A stretch of DNA of 64,000 bases, taken from the NCBI RefSeq assembly GCF_002584985.1, contig NZ_NUPZ01000019.1, positions 17,752-81,751 of the forward strand, read 5' to 3'. The notes beneath the pieces were generated by a model. That model did not search any database, had not been told where the DNA came from, and saw nothing but the letters and a program-made list of their open reading frames with translations. This document shows, piece after piece, positions 25,840-35,007 of this stretch (its first letter is position 1; every line of letters begins with the position of its first letter). The position numbers and the translations under genes were made by a program. Origin of the DNA: Bacillus sp. AFS029637 (GTDB lineage Bacteria; Bacillota; Bacilli; Bacillales; Bacillaceae_G).

Positions 25840-27240
25840 TTAGTTCATTATATTTTCTATTTTGTCTTTATATACAACATATTCTTTCCCATCTACAACT
25901 GCTACCACAGCAAATTCATCTTTTGGATTGAATAAAAGCCAGTCAGCCCACATATTTGTATTTGGTCCTCCACTCCACATATCATGAACAGTGTTTTTAG
26001 TTAAATTCATAACTTTATAAGACGCATTTGGTGCATTTGTTCCAGTCTTTATTTCAAATGTATATGCGTTATGAATTTGTTTATAAAAGTAGGAAACGTT
26101 TGATGGACGAAGCTGATTTATAAAATCCTGTTCTTTTTTCTCTGCAATTTTTATCCCTTCTTGTAATGTGACAACATCTGTTCTTAATGTTTTCCAACTG
26201 TCTTTCGCTGCATTCAAGTTAGGGATTAAGAATTTATATCTATTTTGATCAGCTTTTTGATCAGCTTTATCAATATGTCCCAGTACGCCCGTATATTGAG
26301 AGTCTAAATCATCCCATTGCGTGGACATATAAGTAAGAGCAGTAATAGCATTATCAATCGCACTATGCATATCACTAATATTATGAAACGCAACTCCAAC
26401 CACACGATTTAATTTTATTTTGTAATCTACATTCTGACGTAATTTTGCTAATTCCGGCTCTAGCCAGCCTAATTTACCTCTTGCATCACCTATCATTATA
26501 CCACCAGCAATCAATGTAGGAAGAAAGGGGATTTTCACCATGTCCAATCCCTTAGATTCTATATCTTTTTGATAGTTTACTTGCCCTAAAAGGTCCTCTA
26601 GTCGCTTTTGATCATCCTCCACCGCAGCTCCTTGGCTTTTTAAAATAGACTGCAAGAGATCTTTATTACTTCCAAATGCTCTAACATCTTGTCCAATATT
26701 TCCATTTAAATTAGTTAATTCTTCTATTAATGCTTTTGCAGACTTTTGATTTTGTTGAATTTCCCCCCGTAAATCTGTAATCCCTTTTTTTAAAGTATCT
26801 CCATTCCCAGTATTGATCGCCGCTACTAATGTTTCATAATGATTTTCAAATTTTTTATCGTATTCAATAATGCCTGTCAATGTATCTAAAAGCTGTTTTT
26901 TTACTTGCGTATTCCATGTAACTGCATGTGCTCTTGCATTCTTTTGATCTTGTACAATTTTACTAGGTAAATCTTCATAGCCATTAATAGTAATTCCTTC
27001 AAAACTCACATCAGGATTGTTGATTAACAAATAAGAATATTCATTCATAGATTTCAAAAATAAAACAGCATCTTGCAAAGATTTTTTCATCTGTTCTTCA
27101 TTTGCTGAAAGAGACATATCTCCATTGTTAGTTTGTTCTATTTCACTTGCAAAAACTGTTACTGGTGTAACTGCATAAGTAGTTGTCATAGTTAAAAACG
27201 TTGATACAGCGAGTATTTTGTAAGGAATTTTTTTCATCAT
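25840..27240 (-). CDS. hblB: Haemolysin BL component B-prime (HblB)
   Basis: 466 residues from ATG 27240 (GGAGG 8 nt upstream), the length reported for HblB. A signal peptide ends near VFASEI. The first 360 or so residues closely resemble HblA (same signal, same order of helices, DVRAFGSNKDLLQSILK), while the last 90 (from about LRPSNVSYFYKQIHNAYTF) have no counterpart in HblA. Such proteins fold as long helical bundles with a hydrophobic beta-tongue of the ClyA/Hbl type. It is the last gene of the hbl cluster, 370 bp after hblA, behind a terminator. Its role in lysis is less clear than that of the three main components. Confidence 0.93.
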   Translation of the reverse strand: MMKKIPYKILAVSTFLTMTTTYAVTPVTVFASEIEQTNNGDMSLSANEEQMKKSLQDAVLFLKSMNEYSYLLINNPDVSFEGITINGYEDLPSKIVQDQKNARAHAVTWNTQVKKQLLDTLTGIIEYDKKFENHYETLVAAINTGNGDTLKKGITDLRGEIQQNQKSAKALIEELTNLNGNIGQDVRAFGSNKDLLQSILKSQGAAVEDDQKRLEDLLGQVNYQKDIESKGLDMVKIPFLPTLIAGGIMIGDARGKLGWLEPELAKLRQNVDYKIKLNRVVGVAFHNISDMHSAIDNAITALTYMSTQWDDLDSQYTGVLGHIDKADQKADQNRYKFLIPNLNAAKDSWKTLRTDVVTLQEGIKIAEKKEQDFINQLRPSNVSYFYKQIHNAYTFEIKTGTNAPNASYKVMNLTKNTVHDMWSGGPNTNMWADWLLFNPKDEFAVVAVVDGKEYVVYKDKIENIMN

Positions 27241-27273
27241 TTCATATTCCTCCGATATAGGTTTTGATTTCAA

Positions 27274-27440
27274 GTTCTATTCTTCTTTAAAAACGATGTC
27301 TTTCGAAATGAGTTCTACATCTTTAATGAGTATCATTCTAACTTTCTTTAGCAGCCTTTAAATCATCAAATATTAAAGAGGATCTATGTTGTTACATAGA
27401 ATCGATATTATCAAGCAAATCTTTATAATCTGTCCCCAAT
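27274..27440 (-). pseudogene. 3' remnant of a second hblD upstream of hblB
   Basis: About 160 bp are strongly similar to the last part of the intact hblD (compare AATGTCTTTCGAAATGA, CTTTAAATCATCA, GATATTATCA-AAATCTTTATAAT at 28820-28970). Small deletions break the frame. It stands before hblB just as hblD stands before hblA, so hblB arose with a duplicated hblD-hblA segment. Confidence 0.75.
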
Positions 27441-27445
27441 TAATC

Positions 27446-27516
27446 GGTTCTATTGCAAAGTTAAAAAAACAAGTAAACGGCACAGCTATTTGGATGAAAC
27501 TTATATATATGTGAAA
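27446..27516 (+). repeat. IS6-type scar between hblA and hblB
   Basis: GGTTCTATTGCAAAGTT is a typical IS6-family end. Within 40 bp follows a piece of transposase (SYLDETYIYVKG, the first DDE Asp region). Everything between was deleted. Confidence 0.6.
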
Positions 27517-27546
27517 GGCGAAGTCTTTAATGAGACTCCGCCTTTC
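27513..27546. terminator. Terminator-like hairpin between hblA and hblB
   Basis: GAAAGGCGAAGTCT pairs with AGACTCCGCCTTTC around TTAATG. It may reduce read-through from hblCDA into hblB. Confidence 0.5.
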
Positions 27547-27644
27547 TGGTATATAAGGATTTATTAATTGTTGGATTACTGTTTAACAGTGTAATCATAG
27601 ACTCTCTATGTTTTGGGTCACTTTACAACAGTGTTAATATTTCC

Positions 27645-28772
27645 CTATTTTTGTGGAGTAATAGGTTCCACTTTTAATTCTTTTATCCCTTCTTTTAATG
27701 TGACAGCATCTGTTCGTAATGTTTTCCAACTGTCTTTAGCTGCATTCAAGTTAGGTTTTAAGAATTTAAATTTATTTTGGTCCGCTTTTTGAGCTGCATT
27801 TTCAATATGCCCCAGTACTCCCGAATATTGAGAATCTAAATCATGCCATTGCGTGGACATATAAGTAAGAGCATTAATAGCATCATCAAGCGCCTTATGC
27901 ATTTCACTAGTATTATTGTAAGCAACTCCAACTACACGATTTAATGTTACTTTATAATCTACGGTCTGACGCAATTGTGCTAATAAAGGCTCTAACTCAC
28001 CTAAATTATCTCTTGCAACTCCAACTATGATACCGCCGATTATCGGTAGGCCCAAAATGGCACCCTTCATTACATTAAATCCATCAGATTCTAATTGTTT
28101 ATAATAGTTTACTGATCCTAAAACTTCATCTAGACGCTGTTGATCGGCCTCAACATCTACACCTTGGTTTTTCAAAATCGACTGCAAGAGATCTTTATTG
28201 CTTCCAAAGGCTCTAACATCTTGTCCAATAGAGTCTCTTAATTTAGTTAATTCTTCTATTAATTGTTGTGCAACCTTTTGATTTTGTTGAATTTCCCCCC
28301 GTAAATCTGTAATCCCTTCTTTTAAAGTATCTCCATCCCCTGTATTAATCGCATCTACTATTGTTTCGTAATAATTGTCAAATGTTGTATCATATTCAAT
28401 AATACCCGTCAATGTATCTAAAAGTTGTTTTTTTACTTTCGTATCCCATGTAATAGCATGTGCTCTTGCATTCTTTTGATCTTGTACAATTCTACCAGGT
28501 AAATCTACATATCCATTAATAGTAATTCCTTCAAAGTTCACATCTGGATTTTTAATTAACATATAAGAATAGGCATTCATAGATTTTGCAAATAAACCGG
28601 CCTTTTGCAAGGTTTCTTTCATCTTCGCTTCATTTGCTGAAAGAGCCGTATCTCCATTGTTAGTTTGTTCAATTTCACTTGCAAAAGCTGCTACTGGTGA
28701 GACTACAGAAGTTGTTGTCAAAGTTAAAAACGTCGATACCGCGAGTAGTTTGTAAGGGATTTTTTTGATCAT
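27645..28772 (-). CDS. hblA: Haemolysin BL binding component B (HblA)
   Basis: 375 residues, the known size of HblA. A signal peptide (MIKKIPYKLLAVSTFLTLTT ... AFASEI) is followed by long amphipathic helices and a hydrophobic hairpin (about 235-260, MKGAILGLPIIGGIIVGVA), the beta-tongue of the Hbl/Nhe/ClyA fold. B binds the host membrane first and is then joined by L1 and L2 to make the pore. AGGAGGAATATGAA precedes the ATG. It lies 36 bp after hblD in the same operon. Confidence 0.95.
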   Translation of the reverse strand: MIKKIPYKLLAVSTFLTLTTTSVVSPVAAFASEIEQTNNGDTALSANEAKMKETLQKAGLFAKSMNAYSYMLIKNPDVNFEGITINGYVDLPGRIVQDQKNARAHAITWDTKVKKQLLDTLTGIIEYDTTFDNYYETIVDAINTGDGDTLKEGITDLRGEIQQNQKVAQQLIEELTKLRDSIGQDVRAFGSNKDLLQSILKNQGVDVEADQQRLDEVLGSVNYYKQLESDGFNVMKGAILGLPIIGGIIVGVARDNLGELEPLLAQLRQTVDYKVTLNRVVGVAYNNTSEMHKALDDAINALTYMSTQWHDLDSQYSGVLGHIENAAQKADQNKFKFLKPNLNAAKDSWKTLRTDAVTLKEGIKELKVEPITPQK

Positions 28773-28808
28773 TTCATATTCCTCCTATATAGACTTTGAT
28801 TTTTAGTT

Positions 28809-30029
28809 CTATTCTTGTTTAAAAGCAATGTCTTTCGAAATGAACTCTGCATCTTTATGAATATCATTCCAACTTTGTTTAGCAACCTTTAAATCATCAG
28901 GTATTAAAGAGAGTTTATGTTCTTGCATTTGGTCGATATTATCATATAAATCTTTATAATTAGCCCCCATTGTATTCCATTGTTTTTGAATATTTGTTAG
29001 AGACATTATCGCTTGATCCACTGTCTGATATAGATATGTCAAAGTATCTTTTGTGCTATTAAGCGAAATAACTGCTTGGTTAGCAAGATCGGCTTTCATA
29101 CTTAATTGTCCGATTTTGTTAGAAATTTCGTTATAAGAGTTCATATGATTAGACGCTGTGACACCAGCTGCTGTTCCTAAACCGATACCAGCTGCACCGA
29201 GAGCCGTAAGGCCACCGACAACAACCGGTGTTGCTGTACCGCCAGTCACAACAATTACTACCGCTCCTCCAATGGCTGCAATAACTAAAATTGCTGCTCC
29301 CAATCCACCACCAATTGACCATGCTAATACATTGTCAAAATGTTCTTTCTGAGTAGCACTTAGTTTCTCAATTTCAGCATGAAGTTGTGGAATCAGTGCT
29401 TGTTTTCCCGCTAATATTGCGGTTAAGCCACCTTTCCCATCTGGACCACCAACATTATTTTTAAAATCTGTAGTATTTGTGTACAGTTTTGTTTTGAAGG
29501 CTTCTAGCATCTTAATTACTTCTGTAACTTCTTTTGAATTTGTATCAATTGTAGTGATTAAATCATTTATGCCCTCTTTTAGACCTGCCTTATCTTTCTT
29601 TTGTACAGTATCTACTAATGTATCGTAATAATTTTTAAATTGTTCATCGTAATTTACAATATTACGTGCTGTTTTTTGAATCTTCGGCTTTGCTGTATCT
29701 AACCAATAATTCGCATTGATTCGAGACAGTTCCTGATTCAGGTGAATATTTTTAATTAATTCTCCACCTTCTGGACCTAAATCAATATTGGATAAATTTA
29801 CATTCGGTTGTTTAATCATCGTTTTTGCGTACAAATCCATTACAAGAATATTAGATCCTGTTTCAGCTAATGCTTTCTTCAGCCCTTCAGGCCCTAACTC
29901 ATAATTCCCTACTTTTTGTTCTTGAGCGGTTTTTTCCTGTGCAAGTACATGAATAGTGTTACCGTTAGTGGCAGTAATAAGTGTTGCTAGAGTGGCTACA
30001 GCTAACACTTTAAATGGAAGTTTTTTCAT
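28809..30029 (-). CDS. hblD: Haemolysin BL lytic component L1 (HblD)
   Basis: 406 residues with a signal peptide (MKKLPFKVLAVATLATLITA). The protein is a helical bundle with one long hydrophobic hairpin (about 225-275, GGGLGAAILVIAAIGGAVVIVV ... GLTALGAAGIGLGTAAGV), which inserts into the host membrane. Length and position between hblC and hblA are those of L1. The 3' end was duplicated and survives as a remnant before hblB. Confidence 0.95.
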   Translation of the reverse strand: MKKLPFKVLAVATLATLITATNGNTIHVLAQEKTAQEQKVGNYELGPEGLKKALAETGSNILVMDLYAKTMIKQPNVNLSNIDLGPEGGELIKNIHLNQELSRINANYWLDTAKPKIQKTARNIVNYDEQFKNYYDTLVDTVQKKDKAGLKEGINDLITTIDTNSKEVTEVIKMLEAFKTKLYTNTTDFKNNVGGPDGKGGLTAILAGKQALIPQLHAEIEKLSATQKEHFDNVLAWSIGGGLGAAILVIAAIGGAVVIVVTGGTATPVVVGGLTALGAAGIGLGTAAGVTASNHMNSYNEISNKIGQLSMKADLANQAVISLNSTKDTLTYLYQTVDQAIMSLTNIQKQWNTMGANYKDLYDNIDQMQEHKLSLIPDDLKVAKQSWNDIHKDAEFISKDIAFKQE

Positions 30030-30098
30030 AAGCCTTCTCCTTCTCAGTTTTTTGATAGATTCTTATACTCTTTACATTAATTTATTAAATTCGTAATT

Positions 30099-31418
30099 TT
30101 AAAACTTATTAACTTGTTCTTCAAGGTAACTTGTTGCATTTTTTAATTGTCTTAATGTATCTTTTTGAGACTGCTGATCAGTTGTATCAACATTAGTAGA
30201 CAATTTTGTAATATTATTTTTAATTAGATTCATATCTTCTTTATAACGATTTAATAGGTCAAGTTCTACATCTACTTGATTTGCAAATGTATGTAAATCA
30301 TTTTGCATAATAAGAAGCATAGACTTTTGTAAATCTGCTACTGTTAGGTTCTTTGTTAAATCATAAAATTTTTGGTTTTGTTTCTCTAAATCATCTAAAT
30401 GTGCTCGTTGCTCTGTTGTTAGTTTATTTACTTCAGCGAAGGCACTATAAGTTTTTTTAATTTTTTCAGGGTCAATAACCTTCGTAAGGTCATACTCTTT
30501 TGTCTTTGTAATTGCAGCTGCAGCTATTTCAGCTTGTTTGCTTTTCTCAATTGCTTCACGGGCTTCTTTTTTTGCAGCTTCAATCTCTAGAGCAGATTTT
30601 CCTTTTTCTTTCGCTTCTTTCTCTGCTTTTTTCTCTGCTTCTAAAATAGAGCTGTTGATTTCTTTTCCTTTGTTATACGCTGCCACCGCTGTTTGAGCAG
30701 CCGGTTCAATGATATCTTTTGAAAGACTATAAATTTCTTGGAATATCTTAAATCCTTGTTCATTTAAAGCTCCTGGTAACAGTGCTATTTGTTGTAAATC
30801 ACTTTGAATTGATTTTTGGGTATTTAGCAATTCATTTTTTAGCTGGTCTATTTTCCCTGTTCCCTCTGAACTTAGTACACCCTGTGCTTTTGTCACGTCA
30901 GTATCGAGATCTTTAAGCTTTTTATCAATCTGTAATTTAAGATCTGTTAATTCATTAATCTGACGTTGTACACTTTCTTGGTTTATCGTAGCTTTATCTT
31001 GAAGAACTTCAATTCTATCCAAGAATCCTTCTTTATCTTCTTTATTGTCTACAAACTGTTTTAATGTTGGATAATAGCTATTGAATTGGCTTACAAATCC
31101 TTTACTTTTTGAATTTAATAGAATTAATTTTGGATAAAGTTCTGATGACCATTCGTTCATATCTTGTTTGATCAGGGATTGGTTCGTATTTAAAGATGGA
31201 ACTTCCTCTAGCTGTACATTAGGACTCATTAAAGCTTTATCTATATATGTTTGGATTAATTTAGATTGTGCACCTAATTTTCGTAATGATGAGGAAATAT
31301 CCATATTTTCCCGTTGCGTTTCTGCCTGGACGATTGGCGTTGCGAGAGTATTTATAGGAATATTTGCCCCACTAACAATGGAAGTTATTAAAAACCCTGT
31401 AAGTATTTTATTTTTCAT
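30099..31418 (-). CDS. hblC: Haemolysin BL lytic component L2 (HblC)
   Basis: 439 residues with a signal peptide (MKNKILTGFLITSIVSGANI ... VQAETQ). It is almost all helical, with a Lys/Glu/Ala-rich coiled-coil segment (about 265-305, EAEKKAEKEAKEKGKSALE) and a short hydrophobic stretch. It is the first gene of the operon, as in other B. cereus-group genomes. The long non-coding leader (about 440 bp) carries a near-perfect PlcR box at 31856. Confidence 0.95.
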   Translation of the reverse strand: MKNKILTGFLITSIVSGANIPINTLATPIVQAETQRENMDISSSLRKLGAQSKLIQTYIDKALMSPNVQLEEVPSLNTNQSLIKQDMNEWSSELYPKLILLNSKSKGFVSQFNSYYPTLKQFVDNKEDKEGFLDRIEVLQDKATINQESVQRQINELTDLKLQIDKKLKDLDTDVTKAQGVLSSEGTGKIDQLKNELLNTQKSIQSDLQQIALLPGALNEQGFKIFQEIYSLSKDIIEPAAQTAVAAYNKGKEINSSILEAEKKAEKEAKEKGKSALEIEAAKKEAREAIEKSKQAEIAAAAITKTKEYDLTKVIDPEKIKKTYSAFAEVNKLTTEQRAHLDDLEKQNQKFYDLTKNLTVADLQKSMLLIMQNDLHTFANQVDVELDLLNRYKEDMNLIKNNITKLSTNVDTTDQQSQKDTLRQLKNATSYLEEQVNKF

Positions 31419-31855
31419 TCAGTACACCTCTTCACTATTGTCTTTTTACAATTTTATTCATACAACTTGAACAACCTAGCGTTAAGCTCACTCCTTGCAC
31501 ACAATTGAGGCAGGAGAATTTTTTCGGATAGAGTGATAAATTCTCTTTATTATTTACTTCTCATAGAGTGTAAAAGGACCTTACTTCCCACTCATTTAAA
31601 CATTCTGTTTTTCATAAGTAAACAGTAAAATCCTGTTGTTAACATTTGAAAATTCAGATATTTTTTTATTTGTATGAAAAAAAATTATATTTAAAAAAGT
31701 TAATACTATTAATTATTTCATCAAGTGAAGTAATTATATCAGTGTAATTAAGCCTAAAATATTGTGATTTTCATTTATTTATATTAATTGTTTGATATTA
31801 AATGTTTTTAATATAATTTAATGGTACTTTGTATATCCATTCCCTTTATTTGTAA
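31419..31855 (-). other. Long untranslated leader of the hbl operon
   Basis: No gene is seen. A long leader between the PlcR-dependent promoter and hblC is known for hbl in B. cereus. The region is AT-rich with several weak inverted repeats. Confidence 0.6.
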
Positions 31856-31871
31856 AATGTAAAATTGCATA
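31856..31871 (-). promoter_or_regulatory. PlcR box of the hbl operon
   Basis: AATGTAAAATTGCATA fits the PlcR consensus TATGNAN4TNCATA except for the first base. It lies about 440 bp before hblC, in keeping with a long leader. Confidence 0.7.
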
Positions 31872-31883
31872 TTTCTCTACACC

Positions 31884-31959
31884 AAAAAACCAACACATAA
31901 CAACAAAAAGCCAACACATAACAACATTTCTAAAAAACATTTCGTATGTGTTGGTTTTT
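31884..31959. terminator. Terminator with a duplicated stem arm
   Basis: AAAAACCAACACATA, repeated 25 bp later as AAAGCCAACACATA, can pair with TATGTGTTGGTTTTT. Either repeat can form the stem. It would end the leftward ThiF-peptidase transcript before the hbl promoter. Confidence 0.65.
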
Positions 31960-32090
31960 ATTATAAGATATATAACGTAATATAAACATTTAATAAGATA
32001 TGGTTTAATATCAGTTCTAAAAAACAGTAAAATTGATACAAAGTTGAATACATTAATGATTACAGCGAGTATCGCATGTACTCTCTATTT

Positions 32091-34622
32091 TTAGTCAGAA
32101 CACACTCCCTCCTCTAACATAACAGACTGGAGTGTATGTAATTTTTGTAATAATTCATCCATAGCTTGCTCCATAAATTCCCCGTATGATAGCTCTTTTG
32201 ACATATAATTCAAAAAATCTTCTGTACGATATATCCCATTAAATAACGCTTCTTGTATTTGAATATCTTTTGGGATAGTTGAGTTTTCTTCACGACATAA
32301 CCTAACTGAAAGTAAGTATGCAATTGGTGGCAAAACGTGATCACCAAATTCAAAGATAAAGGAAGCCTTCAAAAGAGGATTGAAATAGGAGTATGTTTCA
32401 TTTTGAAATCTTATACCTTCAAAAAAATGATGCTTATTATACTCTTCTCGTATTTTCAAAAACTCTTTAATTGAGATTTCTCCATACTCCTGTACATGTT
32501 TTATTAAACTTTTTTCAAATAAATGGACGCTATATGTAGATAATACAACTTGATGAATTCTTTTCACATACTGTCTTGCGATTTCTTTCCTTATATCTTC
32601 TCCTACATCATTATTCCGTAAAATCGCTTGTACACATGTAATCTCAAAATAATATGCCATCACTTCATTTAATAACTGTGTGCTATCGTCAAAAAATGAT
32701 TCATCATAACTTTTATTAAAATATGCATGCCCTAATTCATGACACAATATAAATAAACTATCTACATCGTCATGATAATTACATAAAATTCTACTTTCTT
32801 TTATACTTGGAAAATAATAAGTTTTATTCACTTCCACCTCATTATATATTTGTATGAGATTGTCTTGAAACATCCGTTCAATATAGCTTGTCCATCGATC
32901 TTGTCCATGTTTCTTCAAACTTGTTACTATTAATTCTTTCGCCTCTTCAATTGGTACTGTTGTTCTTTGTTCTTCATTATATGTTAAGAAATTCGCTTGA
33001 ACTTCCCCAGATGAATTTGGAAACATAAGTGATAAACTTTTCATTATAAGATCATGAAATTTCTGCTGTAATTTCTCTTCAAACGTAAATAACGTTTCCT
33101 CCTTCACGCCAAATACTTCCATATAATAGTTTGAACTTTCCATAGCTAAGTATCTTTTCTTACTCTTTATGAAAAACTGAAGAATTTTATTTCCTTTGTT
33201 TTTCAAAATATCGTAAATATCTTTTTGAAGCTCTTCCTTCTGGCCATAATTTTTCAAACTACGCATCATTTCAAAGGCTTCAAATATAGAATATATCTCA
33301 CCATCATAAGGAATTCGAATGCTGCGAATTATCTGTAAGTACCGCTCGTATTCTTCTTCATTCCCATCTAATTCCTCTATATCGTTCATGAGTGTAAGAA
33401 ATTCATTATACGCCTCTTCCAGTTGTAAATGAGACAGTTGATCCATATGAATTAAAATATCAAAAGCTTGGTGCATAGATAGTATTTCAAGTTCCATTAC
33501 CTTTGGCAGGTTTCGTCCTGCTGCATAATAGACATTAGAAATTTCTTTTATCTGCCTTCTTAATTTATCTGGTTCGAGTGGGATTATTGATTGTAGTGAT
33601 TGTATAAATGTTTCATATTGAGGCTTAAATGTGTTATTAGTTGTAGTTTGGAAATTTATAAAATCAAAACTATATCCATCTTTTAAATGATGTTTTTCAT
33701 TTGTTATATCTTCAAATAAGATACGGGTAATAATAAGTGAAACAGCCAAACTTTGAATAATTGTCCCCCTATTTTCGCAAATTACGTTATCTGTATGATA
33801 ATTTTTAAAGCTATTTTCAAGTATTACATTACCATCATTGTAATTACTTACATTCAGTACTTTTACAAAATCATTATGATATCCCATTAAAAAATACTTC
33901 ATGTTTTCTTTATCACAGTAATCCATTATATCTTTATGCAGCTGTAATGAGGCTTCATCAAAACTTCCAAAAATATAATTTACCCCACTCAAGTCTACTT
34001 GTAGTAAATCATGAATTGTTTCTATTTTCATATCAAATCCTTGCGTCTTTACATAAGGATCCATTCTATTCAGTTTTTCCTGAATTACATCTATTTTTTT
34101 CTTATGAATATCCTCTGTTTGAAATACTGTTTGTGCTCTAATATTTTTACTCTCCACTGTATCAAAATCGATAATAATAATTTCACCAACACCAATTTTA
34201 GATAGTGTCATACATAATGTAGCACCAATCGTACCAGCTCCAATAACAACTACTTTTAGACTTTTCATCTTCTGAACAATTGTATCCGCATATACAGTAC
34301 GATCATGCACACTAAAATAGTTCGAATTTCTAAAGTTAAATAACTGTTCTTCCGTCTCCTCTTCATATCGTTGCTTATATACAAGATGGTTCTCATTTAT
34401 AAATTCAATAATATCTTGTAATTCTTGATCTTCCATTCTATTCTTAATCTTCCAAGCATATATGTTTTCTAGGATATCACCTTTAGGGTTTTCTAAAACT
34501 TTTAATAACGACCACAATTTCTCAAACTCATCTACTTCGATAACTCGCTCTTCCCCATCATAATAAACAACCTCATTTTTATCAGGATACCCTCTAAAGT
34601 TCAGACTCGTTTTTAATTTCAT
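32091..34622 (-). CDS. ThiF/E1-like domain fused to an M3-like zinc peptidase; probable peptide-modifying enzyme
   Basis: 843 residues from ATG 34622 (GGAGAGAAAGAAT upstream; an ATG 15 nt earlier is less well placed). About 1-115 is a small domain with the pattern of a winged-helix RiPP recognition element (ILENIYAWKIKNRMEDQELQD ... INENHLVY). About 125-360 is an E1-like domain (VVVIGAGTIGATLCMTLSKI, IIIIDFDTVESKNIRAQTVF) without zinc Cys pairs. The C-terminal half is helical with HELGHAYFN (about 628, HExxH) and the Glu of LLNEVMA about 25 residues on, the M3 oligoendopeptidase pattern. One chain could thus bind a leader, adenylate a carboxylate and cleave the peptide. It follows a 23-codon peptide gene. 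Confidence 0.85.
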   Translation of the reverse strand: MKLKTSLNFRGYPDKNEVVYYDGEERVIEVDEFEKLWSLLKVLENPKGDILENIYAWKIKNRMEDQELQDIIEFINENHLVYKQRYEEETEEQLFNFRNSNYFSVHDRTVYADTIVQKMKSLKVVVIGAGTIGATLCMTLSKIGVGEIIIIDFDTVESKNIRAQTVFQTEDIHKKKIDVIQEKLNRMDPYVKTQGFDMKIETIHDLLQVDLSGVNYIFGSFDEASLQLHKDIMDYCDKENMKYFLMGYHNDFVKVLNVSNYNDGNVILENSFKNYHTDNVICENRGTIIQSLAVSLIITRILFEDITNEKHHLKDGYSFDFINFQTTTNNTFKPQYETFIQSLQSIIPLEPDKLRRQIKEISNVYYAAGRNLPKVMELEILSMHQAFDILIHMDQLSHLQLEEAYNEFLTLMNDIEELDGNEEEYERYLQIIRSIRIPYDGEIYSIFEAFEMMRSLKNYGQKEELQKDIYDILKNKGNKILQFFIKSKKRYLAMESSNYYMEVFGVKEETLFTFEEKLQQKFHDLIMKSLSLMFPNSSGEVQANFLTYNEEQRTTVPIEEAKELIVTSLKKHGQDRWTSYIERMFQDNLIQIYNEVEVNKTYYFPSIKESRILCNYHDDVDSLFILCHELGHAYFNKSYDESFFDDSTQLLNEVMAYYFEITCVQAILRNNDVGEDIRKEIARQYVKRIHQVVLSTYSVHLFEKSLIKHVQEYGEISIKEFLKIREEYNKHHFFEGIRFQNETYSYFNPLLKASFIFEFGDHVLPPIAYLLSVRLCREENSTIPKDIQIQEALFNGIYRTEDFLNYMSKELSYGEFMEQAMDELLQKLHTLQSVMLEEGVCSD

Positions 34623-34647
34623 ATTCTTTCTCTCCATTCCATTGAAA

Positions 34648-34671
34648 AAGAAGGTGTTTACACACCTTCTT
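34648..34671 (-). terminator. Leaky terminator between the peptide and its enzyme
   Basis: AAGAAGGTGT and ACACCTTCTT form a perfect 10-bp stem with a 4-nt loop; on the minus strand it is followed by TTTTTC. Such partial terminators commonly keep precursor mRNA in excess over enzyme mRNA in bacteriocin operons. Confidence 0.75.
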
Positions 34672-34681
34672 CAATTCAAAA

Positions 34682-34753
34682 CTAGCATAATAATAAACAA
34701 ACACATTGATTATCTCGTTGCGTAGCTTTTTTAATTTTCATTTTCAATTTCAT
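34682..34753 (-). CDS. 23-residue Cys-containing peptide, candidate RiPP precursor
   Basis: ATG at 34753 follows AAAAAGGGGGGGATTTAC, a very strong ribosome binding site. The product begins MKLKMKIKKATQRDN (a basic, leader-like part) and ends QCVCLLLC, with Cys at 17, 19 and at the very C-terminus (23). No signal peptide is seen. It is the first gene of a unit whose second gene encodes the ThiF-M3 fusion, with a partial terminator between. A C-terminal Cys next to a carboxylate-activating enzyme suggests C-terminal adenylation and possibly a thioester, thiazoline or cyclic link; that chemistry is inference. Confidence 0.7.
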   Translation of the reverse strand: MKLKMKIKKATQRDNQCVCLLLC

Positions 34754-34855
34754 GTAAATCCCCCCCTTTTTCAATATATTGGTAATACAAGGAATATATT
34801 AACAATTAACCATCGTAACTTCAATCCCTTTTGTTGTATTCTGAATTTTCAGATG

Positions 34856-34873
34856 TTGAGAAAACGTTTTCAA
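34856..34873 (-). promoter_or_regulatory. cre-like (CcpA) site in the peptide leader
   Basis: TGAAAACGTTTTCT on the minus strand agrees with the cre consensus TGWAANCGNTNWCA at all but the last base. It lies downstream of the predicted promoter, where CcpA would block elongation. Confidence 0.4.
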
Positions 34874-34926
34874 ATTTCTTAATTATCGTCTGTTTTCATT
34901 TTATTTCCAAACTTTATATTACTGGC

Positions 34927-34956
34927 ACAATAGTATTTTATATTTTATCAAGTCAA
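34927..34956 (-). promoter_or_regulatory. Candidate promoter of the peptide-ThiF unit
   Basis: On the minus strand TTGACT, an 18-nt spacer and TATTGT form a SigA-like promoter, giving a leader of about 165 nt before the peptide start. Confidence 0.4.
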
Positions 34957-35007
34957 ATATTTCGATTTAAAAAACATCTATTTCCCTCTCAAATAATAAT
35001 TAAATAT

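Noticed and set aside
29158-29352. Pro/Ala/Thr-rich rightward frame inside hblD
   Set aside because: It is the antisense shadow of the Ala/Gly-rich membrane hairpin of HblD.
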